Positions 19,048 through 26,496 of a stretch of DNA of 51,515 bases are shown piece after piece (the stretch's first letter is position 1; the number at the start of each line of letters is the position of its first letter). Under the pieces are notes generated by a model. The model saw nothing but the letters and a program-made list of their open reading frames with translations. It was not told the DNA's origin and searched no databases. The stretch spans positions 1-51,515 of the forward strand of contig NZ_AUDG01000030.1 of NCBI RefSeq assembly GCF_000425345.1, read 5' to 3'. A program made the position numbers and the translations under genes. This DNA is from Rheinheimera baltica DSM 14885 (lineage in GTDB: Bacteria > Pseudomonadota > Gammaproteobacteria > Enterobacterales > Alteromonadaceae).

Positions 19048-19254
19048 ATGTACGTTTGTCTTTGTAAAGCGGTGACTGATAAAACCATAAAGCAAAAAGT
19101 AGCTGATGGTATAACCACTATGCGCGAGTTAAGAATGTGCACGGGGGCAGGGAGTCAATGCGGTAAATGTACATGCCAGGCAACGCAAATTATTCACAAC
19201 GAGTTAGTGCGTTTGTCTGACAGTGATCTCAAATTAGCCCAACCTGCAGCATAA
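19048..19254 (+). CDS. bfd: Bacterioferritin-associated ferredoxin
   Basis: The 68-residue [2Fe-2S] protein has the Bfd cysteine pattern: Cys4, Cys6, then Cys38 and Cys41 (MYVCLCKAV and SQCGKC). Cys31 and Cys43 are additional. Bfd passes electrons to bacterioferritin to release stored iron. No bacterioferritin gene is adjacent. GAGG (TGATGAGG) lies about 9 nt before the ATG. Confidence 0.93.
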   Translation: MYVCLCKAVTDKTIKQKVADGITTMRELRMCTGAGSQCGKCTCQATQIIHNELVRLSDSDLKLAQPAA

Positions 19255-19342
19255 TTGAATTTATATTCTTTTAATTCGAATTTAAATTCAACTTCTATTC
19301 TCTTTCTGCTTAAAGCTGTTCATAATCGTTTCAATACTTTAG

Positions 19343-19361
19343 GCTAAGCTTAATGCTTAGC
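19343..19361 (+). promoter_or_regulatory. Small inverted repeat upstream of the aspartoacylase gene
   Basis: GCTAAGC (19343-19349) and GCTTAGC (19355-19361) flank TTAAT. The repeat lies 25 nt before the gene start with no T run after it, so an operator or mRNA hairpin is more likely than a terminator. The 19255-19342 stretch before it is AT-rich, with an imperfect TTGAATTTA / TAAATTCAA repeat. Confidence 0.3.
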
Positions 19362-19386
19362 TCAACACGAATGAATGGTAATTACG

Positions 19387-20286
19387 ATGACAGACAAAAT
19401 TAATCAGGTCGCTATTGTTGGCGGGGTGCATGGCAATGAATTTTCGGGTATTTATTTAATTAAAAAGTACCAGGCTTTTCCTCGATTCGCCACACGGAAC
19501 AGCTTTAATACCGAGCTTGTTTGGGCTAACCCTGAAGCGCATTACGCCAATAAACGTTATTTGCACGCAGATTTAAATCGGCAGTTCAAAAATGCTGATT
19601 TAAGTAATCCGGCGCTCGCCAACTATGAACAAAGCCGCGCTAAAGTATTAAATGCGCAGTTGGGGCCTAAGGGCAACGCCAAAACTGATCTGTTGATCGA
19701 TTTACATAACACCACCAGCAATATGGGCGCTTGCTTAATTTTAACGCAAGCCGGGCCGTTTTATAATCGGCTGGCGGCTTATGTCAAAATGGTGATGCCA
19801 GAAGCCATCATCTCACGGGATGAAGATCATTTCGCCGCAGAAGACCATGCGTTAATGTGTACAGTAGGCCGCTATGGGATTTTGGTTGAAGTAGGGCCGC
19901 AATCTCAATCCGTTTTGCGTCAGGATATTCTGGAATTGATGCACACGATGACACAACATATCCTCGATTTCGTTGAGTTATACAATAGTAATAGTTTGCC
20001 TGAACTACCCAAGCACACTGAAGCGTTTCGTTATTTACATAGCATCAAATTACCGATGAATGAAAAAGGCGAACGTATTGGTATGGTACATAAAAATGTG
20101 CAAGACAATGACTACCAACCGATAAACCCGGGTGATCCAATATTTACTTTGTTTGACGGCTCTGAAATTTGTTACGACGGCGATGTTACGGTGTACCCTA
20201 CCTTTATTAACGAAGCGGCGTATTACGACAATAATCTGGCGATGTCGCTAAATGAAAAAGTACTGATTACCCTGGAAGATGCGTAA
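19387..20286 (+). CDS. Aspartoacylase (N-acetylaspartate amidohydrolase) family protein
   Basis: 299 residues of the zinc-dependent AspA/AstE fold. It follows animal aspartoacylase closely: GGVHGNEFSG (zinc His15, Glu18), HADLNRQF, DLHNTTSNMG (zinc His107), GILVEVGPQSQ (catalytic Glu168), NVQDNDYQPINPGDP and FINEAAYY. Bacterial AstE lacks several of these, so aspartoacylase is the better call than succinylglutamate desuccinylase, and no other ast genes are near. The expected reaction is N-acetyl-L-aspartate to aspartate and acetate; related N-acyl amino acids are possible. The start MTDKINQV is preferred; an ATG four codons upstream is in frame. Confidence 0.87.
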   Translation: MTDKINQVAIVGGVHGNEFSGIYLIKKYQAFPRFATRNSFNTELVWANPEAHYANKRYLHADLNRQFKNADLSNPALANYEQSRAKVLNAQLGPKGNAKTDLLIDLHNTTSNMGACLILTQAGPFYNRLAAYVKMVMPEAIISRDEDHFAAEDHALMCTVGRYGILVEVGPQSQSVLRQDILELMHTMTQHILDFVELYNSNSLPELPKHTEAFRYLHSIKLPMNEKGERIGMVHKNVQDNDYQPINPGDPIFTLFDGSEICYDGDVTVYPTFINEAAYYDNNLAMSLNEKVLITLEDA

Positions 20287-20336
20287 AAACTTATGATAAG
20301 GCCACAGATCATAGAATCTCTGGCCTGTGGCGGATA

Positions 20337-20738
20337 TTATAGCGTTTCATAACGTTCTTTCTTTTGGATCAATTCAATAGCGTAGTTGTCGGGGTCACGT
20401 ACAAAAGCAATTTCTGTGCTGCCGCCTTTTACCGGACCGGGCTCACGGCTTATTACGCCGCCTTTGGCACGAATTTTATCGCAAGCTTCATACACATTTT
20501 CAACTTCCAGCGCGATATGGCCATAAGCATTGCCTAAATCGTAACTGTCGGTATCCCAGTTGTAAGTTAGCTCCAGCACAGTGTGCTCACTTTCATCGCC
20601 ATAACCAACAAAGGCCAGCGTGTATTTGTATTCGGTATTTTCCGACTGCCGTAATAGTTTCATGCCCAATACTTCAGTGTAAAAGGCGATAGATTTTTCC
20701 AGGTTACCCACGCGTAGCATGGTATGTAGCATTCGCAT
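20337..20738 (-). CDS. gloA: Lactoylglutathione lyase (glyoxalase I)
   Basis: 133 residues, near-colinear with E. coli GloA. The metal ligands His5, Glu56, His74 and Glu122 are all present ([32 protein letters not shown]). It converts the methylglyoxal-glutathione hemithioacetal to S-lactoylglutathione; the short form is typical of the Ni-dependent class. AGGAG about 5 nt before the ATG fixes the start. Between it and the aspartoacylase, an imperfect hairpin (GCCACAG ... CTGTGGC) lies in the intergenic DNA without a T run. Confidence 0.97.
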   Translation of the reverse strand: MRMLHTMLRVGNLEKSIAFYTEVLGMKLLRQSENTEYKYTLAFVGYGDESEHTVLELTYNWDTDSYDLGNAYGHIALEVENVYEACDKIRAKGGVISREPGPVKGGSTEIAFVRDPDNYAIELIQKKERYETL

Positions 20739-20937
20739 ACAAACTCCTATTCGGTTTTGGCTCTAAACTTACCTATATTTTCAATATTATAATTGCCACA
20801 ACGTGGTTTTCGGACAACACAGCTATAACCGTAATATACCGTGATGTGCCATGTCGCCAATAGCTGCAACATAACATGTACAAATCCGGCTAACCTCATT
20901 ATGCTGAAATATTTATTGATAATAAAAGGATTTATTT

Positions 20938-21852
20938 GTGGCTGCAGCTAATCTTCTCGCCCTCATTGATGACATTGCTACTTTGCTTGACGACGTCGCC
21001 GTGCTGTCAAAAGTGGCAGTTAAGAAAACCGCAGGTGTGCTGGGCGACGATCTGGCGTTAAACGCAAATCAGGTGACTGGTGTTAAACCTGAGCGGGAAA
21101 TTCCCGTGGTGTGGGCGGTAGCAAAAGGTTCTTTTCTCAACAAACTTATTTTAGTTCCAGCAGCATTGCTGATAAGCGCCTTTTTACCGGTACTCATCAC
21201 CGTGTTGCTTATTCTGGGCGGTTTATATCTATGTTATGAGGGCGCAGAAAAAGTTATACACCGGTTTTTCCTGCATCAATCGCCGGTGGAGCGTGAAACC
21301 CGACTTAAGGCGTTAGCAGATGACAATATCGACATTGTTGCGCTGGAAAAAGAAAAAATAAAAGGCGCAATTCGTACTGACTTTATTCTGTCTGCCGAGA
21401 TTGTGGTCATTGCACTTGGCAGCGTAAAACAAGCCGATTTTATTACTCAGGTAGGCGTGCTCAGTGCTGTTTGTATTGCGATCACTATAGGCGTTTACGG
21501 TCTGGTGGCGGCAATAGTGAAAATGGATGACGCGGGTTTATACCTGCTTAGAAAAGCAGTTAGCGGCAAGTGGAATAACATACAACGCATGCTGGGTCGG
21601 GGATTGCTAATAGCGGCGCCACTACTGATGAAGGCGCTGGGTATTATAGGTACTCTGGCGATGTTTCTGGTCGGTGGCGGTATCCTTAGCCATAACATTA
21701 CCGTGCTTCTCCATCTGTCATTAGCTGTGCTGCAAGCCGCCCCGGCACTCAGCTGGTTTATATCGTTGTTATTTGACGGTTTCACAGGATTTGTCGCCGG
21801 TGTTATTGTCCTGGGCAGTTGGAGCCTGATTGCCCGCTGGCGAAAAAGCTAG
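20938..21852 (+). CDS. yedI: DUF808 inner-membrane protein, YedI family
   Basis: 304 residues matching E. coli YedI in layout. The soluble start LLALIDDIATLLDDVAVLSKVAVKKTAGVLGDDLALNA is followed by REIPVVWAVAKGSFLNK and about seven membrane segments. The molecular function is unknown. The start is GTG: AAAGGA lies 7 nt before it, and the next residues (AAANLLAL) match the family start. A 15-nt palindrome (21867-21881) follows the stop but has no T run. Confidence 0.9.
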   Translation: MAAANLLALIDDIATLLDDVAVLSKVAVKKTAGVLGDDLALNANQVTGVKPEREIPVVWAVAKGSFLNKLILVPAALLISAFLPVLITVLLILGGLYLCYEGAEKVIHRFFLHQSPVERETRLKALADDNIDIVALEKEKIKGAIRTDFILSAEIVVIALGSVKQADFITQVGVLSAVCIAITIGVYGLVAAIVKMDDAGLYLLRKAVSGKWNNIQRMLGRGLLIAAPLLMKALGIIGTLAMFLVGGGILSHNITVLLHLSLAVLQAAPALSWFISLLFDGFTGFVAGVIVLGSWSLIARWRKS

Positions 21853-21891
21853 CAGCCACGCTGGCTTATAAGCAGCTTATATTCTTCTACT

Positions 21892-22341
21892 TTATTCGCC
21901 TTGAGTGACTAACAGACGCGCCCGTTCTATTTCAGCGTGGTATTGATCATAGGCAAACACCAAAGGCGGTAAGCCTGAATAATTCCAAAACAGGCCTTGC
22001 GAGGCTTTGTTTTTATCTGCACGAAACGGATTGCGCCAGCGGTGCCACATCACATAATCGGCGTTAATGTCTTTTATTATCTCAACGGTTACGGTGATAA
22101 ACCAACAAAATGGGTCGGGGCAGGTGCATACAAAGGGCACTACTTTACTACTGTTATCAATAAGTGATTTTAAACTTAAGCCTGGTTGGTAGTCGCCCGC
22201 TATTCTGCCAGCAAAAGCGGTTTCATAATCACTCAGCACAGGTAAATATGGCTGGTAATCAACCAATAACTCAAACACCTGCTCACGCCCTTCATGCGGG
22301 TGGAGCCTTAACCCAAAGTGTTGTAACTCAGCGGGCATCAT
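21892..22341 (-). CDS. Hypothetical protein, 149 aa
   Basis: I do not recognise a family. The protein is soluble, with no signal peptide, and is rich in aromatic residues. A central FVCTCPDPFCWFI segment has three cysteines in a C-x-C-x(4)-C array that could bind metal. The end is acidic and helical (YDQYHAEIERARLL). It lies just downstream of the two FGE-fold genes on the same strand and may be read from their transcript; 132 bp separate them. Confidence 0.55.
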   Translation of the reverse strand: MMPAELQHFGLRLHPHEGREQVFELLVDYQPYLPVLSDYETAFAGRIAGDYQPGLSLKSLIDNSSKVVPFVCTCPDPFCWFITVTVEIIKDINADYVMWHRWRNPFRADKNKASQGLFWNYSGLPPLVFAYDQYHAEIERARLLVTQGE

Positions 22342-22358
22342 CTTCCTGTGAAAAATCG

Positions 22359-22375
22359 TACCCGCTACGCGGGTA
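22359..22375. repeat. GC-rich hairpin 3' of FGE-fold gene 1
   Basis: TACCCGC (22359-22365), loop TAC, GCGGGTA (22369-22375): a perfect 7-bp stem. It lies about 100 nt after the stop of the upstream minus-strand FGE-fold gene and just before the 149-aa gene. There is no T run, so it is not an ordinary terminator. In characterised DGRs a GC-rich hairpin lies close to the 3' end of the variable gene; any link here is inference, and the distance is larger than in the phage BPP-1 case. Confidence 0.4.
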
Positions 22376-22473
22376 TGCTGTTCAAACTTGTTTTATTATC
22401 CATCTACTGCGCTTTAAATCTAAAAAAGGACAAAGCATAAAGCGCTGCGCGCAAAAGGATACGCTCGCTGCGC

Positions 22474-23550
22474 TCACTGAAGGTCCTGGGCTAAACGAAA
22501 GCCGCGGGAGGAGGAGCGAACAGAGGCCGAAGGCCAGTTGCGGAAAGCCGAACGCAAGCCGGACGGAGCATTGTACCAGGAGCCGCCCCGCACCACACGG
22601 CGTGAACAATCGCCAGCTTGCCAGGCGCTGCCAGTACTGGGGGCACCACTGTAGCTGTCATTCCAGCAATCCTGTGTCCACTCCCACACGTTACCGTGCA
22701 TGTCATATAAACCAAAGGCGTTGGGCCTAAAGCTTTTAACCGGCGCTGTTTGTTTGTCATCCCACTGACTGCCACAACCATCACAGTTGGCATTGTTACG
22801 CCCTACGTCGTTGCCCCAACTGTACTGAGTGGTGCTACCCGCACGCGCCGCATACTCCCACTCTGCCTCACTGGGCAGGCGAAAGGTTTGGCCTGTGGCG
22901 CGATTAAGCCAAGGAACAAATTCCGTTGTAACATCATTCCAACTCACATTTATCACCGGGCGATTACCTCTGCCCCAGGCTCCATCATCTGGTTTGTGGC
23001 TACAGCCCCCTGCGGCCACACAGGCATCCCACATGGCAAAGGTCACTTCACTTTCCATTAATTTAAAAGCATTGATAGTTACTCGATGGATGGGCTGTTC
23101 GTCAGCATCACCATCATTACTGCCCATCATAGAACTACCTGCGGGGATGGTTATCATGCCAATGCCAAACTTACTTTTTAATGCGCCACTATTCTTTTCT
23201 AATTCAATTGCGCTGTTTATTTTACGCAAATAAGAGGCCATTTCTCGGCCTTGCTCATCGCTAGACTGATAGCTAAAAAACCGGTCTAGCTCGGCTTTGG
23301 CTTTATCCAATTTGTTTTGCTCAAAGTAGGTTTTTACCTTTAAGGCAGACAATCGTGCATTGCTGCTGCCGAGCAGGTCCTCGACGTTTTTAATCGATGC
23401 CAGTACTTCATCGTATTGCTTGGCCTCAAAGGCTTCTAGGGCGACAAAATAATAAGCCTTGGCTTGATTGTCTTTCGAGGATTGCGCGTGCAGGCTAAGT
23501 GGTGCAAGGCTTAATAGTATGCTGATAAGCAAGGTGTTAACTACTCTCAT
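22474..23550 (-). CDS. Exported SUMF1/FGE-sulfatase-fold protein, copy 1
   Basis: 358 residues. A signal peptide (cleavage about residue 22, SLHAQ) leads to a helical TPR-like region (about 25-115), then an FGE-sulfatase (C-type-lectin-like) domain (about 125-358). The domain shows MGSNDGDADEQPIHRV, RLPSEAEWEYAARAGST, FGLYDMHGNVWEW and the end RGGSW-x(24)-GFRLAQD. The two active-site cysteines of true formylglycine-generating enzymes should fall in the last segment and are absent, so it is probably a binding rather than a catalytic domain. The start follows GGAGAG. Copy 2 upstream shares about 110 N-terminal residues with about four changes. Confidence 0.85.
   Translation of the reverse strand: MRVVNTLLISILLSLAPLSLHAQSSKDNQAKAYYFVALEAFEAKQYDEVLASIKNVEDLLGSSNARLSALKVKTYFEQNKLDKAKAELDRFFSYQSSDEQGREMASYLRKINSAIELEKNSGALKSKFGIGMITIPAGSSMMGSNDGDADEQPIHRVTINAFKLMESEVTFAMWDACVAAGGCSHKPDDGAWGRGNRPVINVSWNDVTTEFVPWLNRATGQTFRLPSEAEWEYAARAGSTTQYSWGNDVGRNNANCDGCGSQWDDKQTAPVKSFRPNAFGLYDMHGNVWEWTQDCWNDSYSGAPSTGSAWQAGDCSRRVVRGGSWYNAPSGLRSAFRNWPSASVRSSSRGFRLAQDLQ
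22504..22575 (-). other. DGR-like variable segment in FGE-fold copy 1
   Basis: These 24 codons lie between fixed GGSW and GFRLAQD. In the coding direction only 5 of 72 bases are adenine and 19 of 24 codons end in a pyrimidine, with runs such as TCC TCC TCC, GCC TCT GTT and TAC. These are the codons expected if AAC/AAT triplets in a template had their adenines randomised while the third base was kept. The Arg, Ser and Ala anchors (R-S-A-x-R ... R) are retained. No template repeat was found in the window, so this is a pattern match only. Confidence 0.4.
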
Positions 23551-23639
23551 TGTGTGACTCTCCGTGTTTTTCTTTTTACTATCTTTTTATTAGAGATACA
23601 GAATAAAGCGCTGCACGCAAAAGTATACGCTCGCGTTGC

Positions 23640-24797
23640 TCACTGAATGTCCTGGGCTAAACGAAAGCCGAGACCCCAGAGACGTGTCTTTAAGGAAATG
23701 TAGTCGCGACCAGCAGAACGCTGGTAGTTCGAATCCATGGCCCAGGAGCCACCGCGCTTAACCCGTTTTGCACAGTCTCCACTTGTCCAGGCTTGGCCAT
23801 TGCTCGGTGCGCCGTTATAATTTTCGTTCCAGCAATCTTGGATCCACTCCCCCACATTGCCATGCATGTCGTAAAGACCAAAAGCGTTAGCCTGATAACT
23901 TTTGACCGGCACGGTTTTTCCACCTTTACCGCATTCGCCACCGTCTTTATAAGAAGACTGACCATATCGAGCCAGTGAGCAATTAATACTATCGCCCCAG
24001 CTGTATTTTGTGGTGGAGCCTGCGCGCGCGGCGTATTCCCATTCCGCTTCGCTCGGCAGGCGATAGGTTTGGCCGGTAAGTTTATTTAGCCAAGGAATAA
24101 ACTGCTGGGTGATATCGTTATAGCTGACTTTGATAACCGGGCGGTTACCTCTACCCCAACCCTCATCATCCGGTTTGTGCCAACAACCCCCAGCACTGAT
24201 ACAGGCATCCCACTGGGCAAATGTGACCTCGCCTTCCATTAGTTTAAAAGTGTTTATATTTACCTGGTGAACAGGTTTTGTGTCCTGAATACCAAAATAA
24301 TAAGTATCATAATTACTGCCCATCATAAAACTGCCTGCAGGGATGGTTACCATCCCCAGTGTTTTGACTAACCTAGCTATTTCAGCCTCTTTTTCTGCTT
24401 TTAATTTCAGCAACTTTGCTGCCTCTGCTTCCTTCTCTTTTTCTATTTGCGCTTTAGCACTCTCTATTTTACGCAAATAAGAGGCCATTTCTCGGCCTTG
24501 CTCATCACTTGATTGGTAACTAAAAAAAGTATCGAGTTCGGCTTTGGCTTTATCCAATTTGTTTTGCTCAAAGTAGGTTTTTACCTTTAAGGCAGACAAT
24601 CGTGCATTGCTGCTGCCGAGCAGGTCCTCGACGTTTTTAATCGATGCCAGTACTTCATCGTATTGCTTTGCTTCAAAGGCTTCTAGGGCGACAAAATAAT
24701 AAGCCTTGGCTTGATTGTCTTTCGAGGATTGCGCGTGCAGGCTAAGTGGCGCAAGGCTCAGAATTATGACGATAAGCAGGGTGTTAACTACTCTCAT
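23640..24797 (-). CDS. Exported SUMF1/FGE-sulfatase-fold protein, copy 2
   Basis: 385 residues with the same signal peptide and TPR-like N-terminal region as copy 1. A Glu/Lys/Ala coiled-coil linker (about residues 112-145, EKEKEAEAAKLLKLKAEKEA) follows, then an FGE-fold domain (MGSNYDTYYFG, RLPSEAEWEYAARAGST, FGLYDMHGNVGEW). The C-terminus RGGSW-x(24)-GFRLAQD has the same scaffold as copy 1 but a different variable segment (23670-23741). No catalytic cysteine pair is seen. The frame opens at 24812, but the start at 24797 is chosen because it aligns with copy 1 and shares its GGAGAG ribosome site. Copy 1 begins 89 bp downstream, so they are probably co-transcribed. Confidence 0.85.
   Translation of the reverse strand: MRVVNTLLIVIILSLAPLSLHAQSSKDNQAKAYYFVALEAFEAKQYDEVLASIKNVEDLLGSSNARLSALKVKTYFEQNKLDKAKAELDTFFSYQSSDEQGREMASYLRKIESAKAQIEKEKEAEAAKLLKLKAEKEAEIARLVKTLGMVTIPAGSFMMGSNYDTYYFGIQDTKPVHQVNINTFKLMEGEVTFAQWDACISAGGCWHKPDDEGWGRGNRPVIKVSYNDITQQFIPWLNKLTGQTYRLPSEAEWEYAARAGSTTKYSWGDSINCSLARYGQSSYKDGGECGKGGKTVPVKSYQANAFGLYDMHGNVGEWIQDCWNENYNGAPSNGQAWTSGDCAKRVKRGGSWAMDSNYQRSAGRDYISLKTRLWGLGFRLAQDIQ
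23670..23741 (-). other. DGR-like variable segment in FGE-fold copy 2
   Basis: These 24 codons sit between the same fixed GGSW and GFRLAQD as in copy 1. About 20 of them encode different residues from copy 1, while R-S-A-x-R and a later Arg are kept. Adenine is not strongly depleted here (14 of 72). The flanks are almost identical to copy 1: GGCTTTCGTTTAGCCCAGGA before the stop, and about 40 nt past it with a few mismatches. Confidence 0.35.
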
Positions 24798-24865
24798 TGG
24801 GTGACTCTCCATGTTTTTTTGTTTTCTTTAGTTTGTGCTTGTGTATTTTTAGGTTTATAAGCTGA

Positions 24866-26317
24866 CTATTGCCGTTTGTAGCCTTGGCGCACATAATCTT
24901 GAATAACTTTCTCCATGTCGTTCATTACTCTGTTTTTGCACTGTTGCGATTTTTCCGCCTTATTATTTGCACTTCTTTGCTTGCAAGCTTGGTCGCAGTT
25001 GTCATTTGTTACCGTTAAATAAAACCCAGTATGATTTCCGGCTCTTCCACTCACCTGCATCGTTGGGGTGGTTAAATATTCCCCTGTTTTTGATACCATG
25101 GCTTTTTTACGAATAAAGACTGTGTAAGACCAATACTCATCATCCCCCCAATACTCACATTTTTCGCCTTGCTCCCACTTTGAGTCAAATTCCACCTCGG
25201 CCAAGCCATCCCGGTACGAAACAATCTGCCAATCCCGAAAGGGGATGAGGACTTTACCATTTTTAGCCACTACGCCTTGTTTGCCGTCTTTTTTGGTTAT
25301 TGCAAAATCATCCTTGTCGAGAGCGCCATCTTCACCAGACCAGTATCCGTCTTTGGATTTATCGTTTTTACTGTCCGCACCGTCCCAAAAATCATCTTTT
25401 TTGCTACTGCTGTTACTTACTTGTGCGTCACTGCCACCCGACCAAAAATCATCATCTTTTTGGGAGTCTGTTTTGGCGGTATCATCTTCACCACTCCAAA
25501 AGTCATCGTCTTTTTTGTTCGTTTTGTTTTGTTTGTCTTTTCGTTCTTGCAAGGCTTTTGCGATAGCGGCGATTTCAGATTTAGGCCATTGAATCTCAGT
25601 AATAGAAACTTTTACGCCAATCAATTGGTTAGTGTTGATGAACTTGTTTTTAAGGCTAGTTAAACGCGCTTTTTTTTGAGTCGCTGAGAGGGCATCAAAT
25701 TCTTTCGGATCGGCTTTTTGCCTGCTTAGTGAGTTGGCGGAGTAGTGGTAATGTATAAAATCATTCCAAGTTTGAGGGCTACCAGGTACAGGGTCGCTGA
25801 CTAACTGACCACTGCCGCCATACAACAGTTTACTATCCGGTATGTCATAGAAAAAATGTTCAGACTCATAACCCGAATTTCCCTCTTTTCTGCGCGCAGT
25901 CCCTTCAAGTCGAAGATTAATTTTAGTTGGTTTGATTACATCAAAACGATGCAATAAATCTTTGTGGGCAAGTAAATCTGCACGTTTTAAAAAAGTAGGC
26001 TGGTTCTTATCGCCATAAGGGTATTTGTTATCGCGGGATTTCCAACCAAAGGCATAAAGTTCAATGGGTTCGCCCATGGAAGTCCACCACTGGAATTGTA
26101 AGGTGAAGCCCTGCATATAATCAAAGTCACCATAGCCTTTAATTTGCCCGTGAAAACGCTTATTGGCATTTAACTGAATGGTGGCGCTGTAATCTTCACT
26201 GTTTTTACTATCATAATCGTCCCAATTTGAGCTTGCGAACGTTGGTAAGGTAAATACAGCGGCCAAACAGGTGATGGCGATGACTCTTGCAATACTAAGC
26301 TTGAATTTTTCTAGCAT
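24866..26317 (-). CDS. Exported protein with acidic W-S-G repeats and a WG-like domain
   Basis: 483 residues, not a family I can name as a whole. A signal peptide (about 1-29) is followed by a beta-rich domain (about 40-245). A charged linker then carries four repeats with the core DDFWSG or a variant (about residues 268-275, 287-294, 306-313 and 322-329; period near 19). Next comes a WG-repeat-like unit (KKDGKQGVVAKNGKVLIP, then YRDGLAEVEF; about 342-380) and a C-terminal part with four cysteines (about 441-460). It is probably periplasmic or surface-exposed. It is the first gene of the minus-strand set that includes the two FGE-fold genes. Confidence 0.7.
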   Translation of the reverse strand: MLEKFKLSIARVIAITCLAAVFTLPTFASSNWDDYDSKNSEDYSATIQLNANKRFHGQIKGYGDFDYMQGFTLQFQWWTSMGEPIELYAFGWKSRDNKYPYGDKNQPTFLKRADLLAHKDLLHRFDVIKPTKINLRLEGTARRKEGNSGYESEHFFYDIPDSKLLYGGSGQLVSDPVPGSPQTWNDFIHYHYSANSLSRQKADPKEFDALSATQKKARLTSLKNKFINTNQLIGVKVSITEIQWPKSEIAAIAKALQERKDKQNKTNKKDDDFWSGEDDTAKTDSQKDDDFWSGGSDAQVSNSSSKKDDFWDGADSKNDKSKDGYWSGEDGALDKDDFAITKKDGKQGVVAKNGKVLIPFRDWQIVSYRDGLAEVEFDSKWEQGEKCEYWGDDEYWSYTVFIRKKAMVSKTGEYLTTPTMQVSGRAGNHTGFYLTVTNDNCDQACKQRSANNKAEKSQQCKNRVMNDMEKVIQDYVRQGYKRQ

Positions 26318-26334
26318 TTTTTCTTCTTATTTTA

Positions 26335-26360
26335 AAAAAGCTCGTTGGTAATTAACGAGC
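26335..26360 (-). terminator. Terminator-like hairpin in the leader of the acidic-repeat gene
   Basis: On the minus strand GCTCGTT (26360-26354), a 7-nt loop and AACGAGC (26346-26340) are followed at once by six T. This is a standard intrinsic terminator shape, yet it lies only about 20 nt before the start codon at 26317. No minus-strand gene is upstream; the next gene (26497) points the other way. It could therefore be a leader attenuator or end a short RNA. Confidence 0.55.
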
Positions 26361-26496
26361 AGTAATATCAGTCGAGCATCACTAATTAAGACTAGCGGCA
26401 CAAAAAATATACTAATAACCATTAATGAATATAAAATCAAATTTTCTGCCTTTAGGTTAAAAGTGGAATGTAAATAGAATGATTAGGATGAGCAGA

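Noticed and set aside
19343..19361. GCTAAGC/GCTTAGC hairpin as the bfd terminator
   Set aside because: There is no T run, and it is close to the next gene start; it was kept only as a low-confidence regulatory repeat.
19387..20286. Succinylglutamate desuccinylase (astE)
   Set aside because: The family is right, but the motifs fit aspartoacylase better and no astABD genes are nearby.
20290..20330. Hairpin between the aspartoacylase gene and gloA
   Set aside because: GCCACAG / CTGTGGC is imperfect inside and lacks a T run on either strand, so it is not called a terminator.
22164..22730. 188-codon plus-strand frame antisense to FGE copy 1 and the 149-aa gene
   Set aside because: It runs opposite to two better-supported genes, spans their intergenic region and encodes a basic, low-order peptide. 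The open frame follows from the adenine-poor, GC-rich variable segment.
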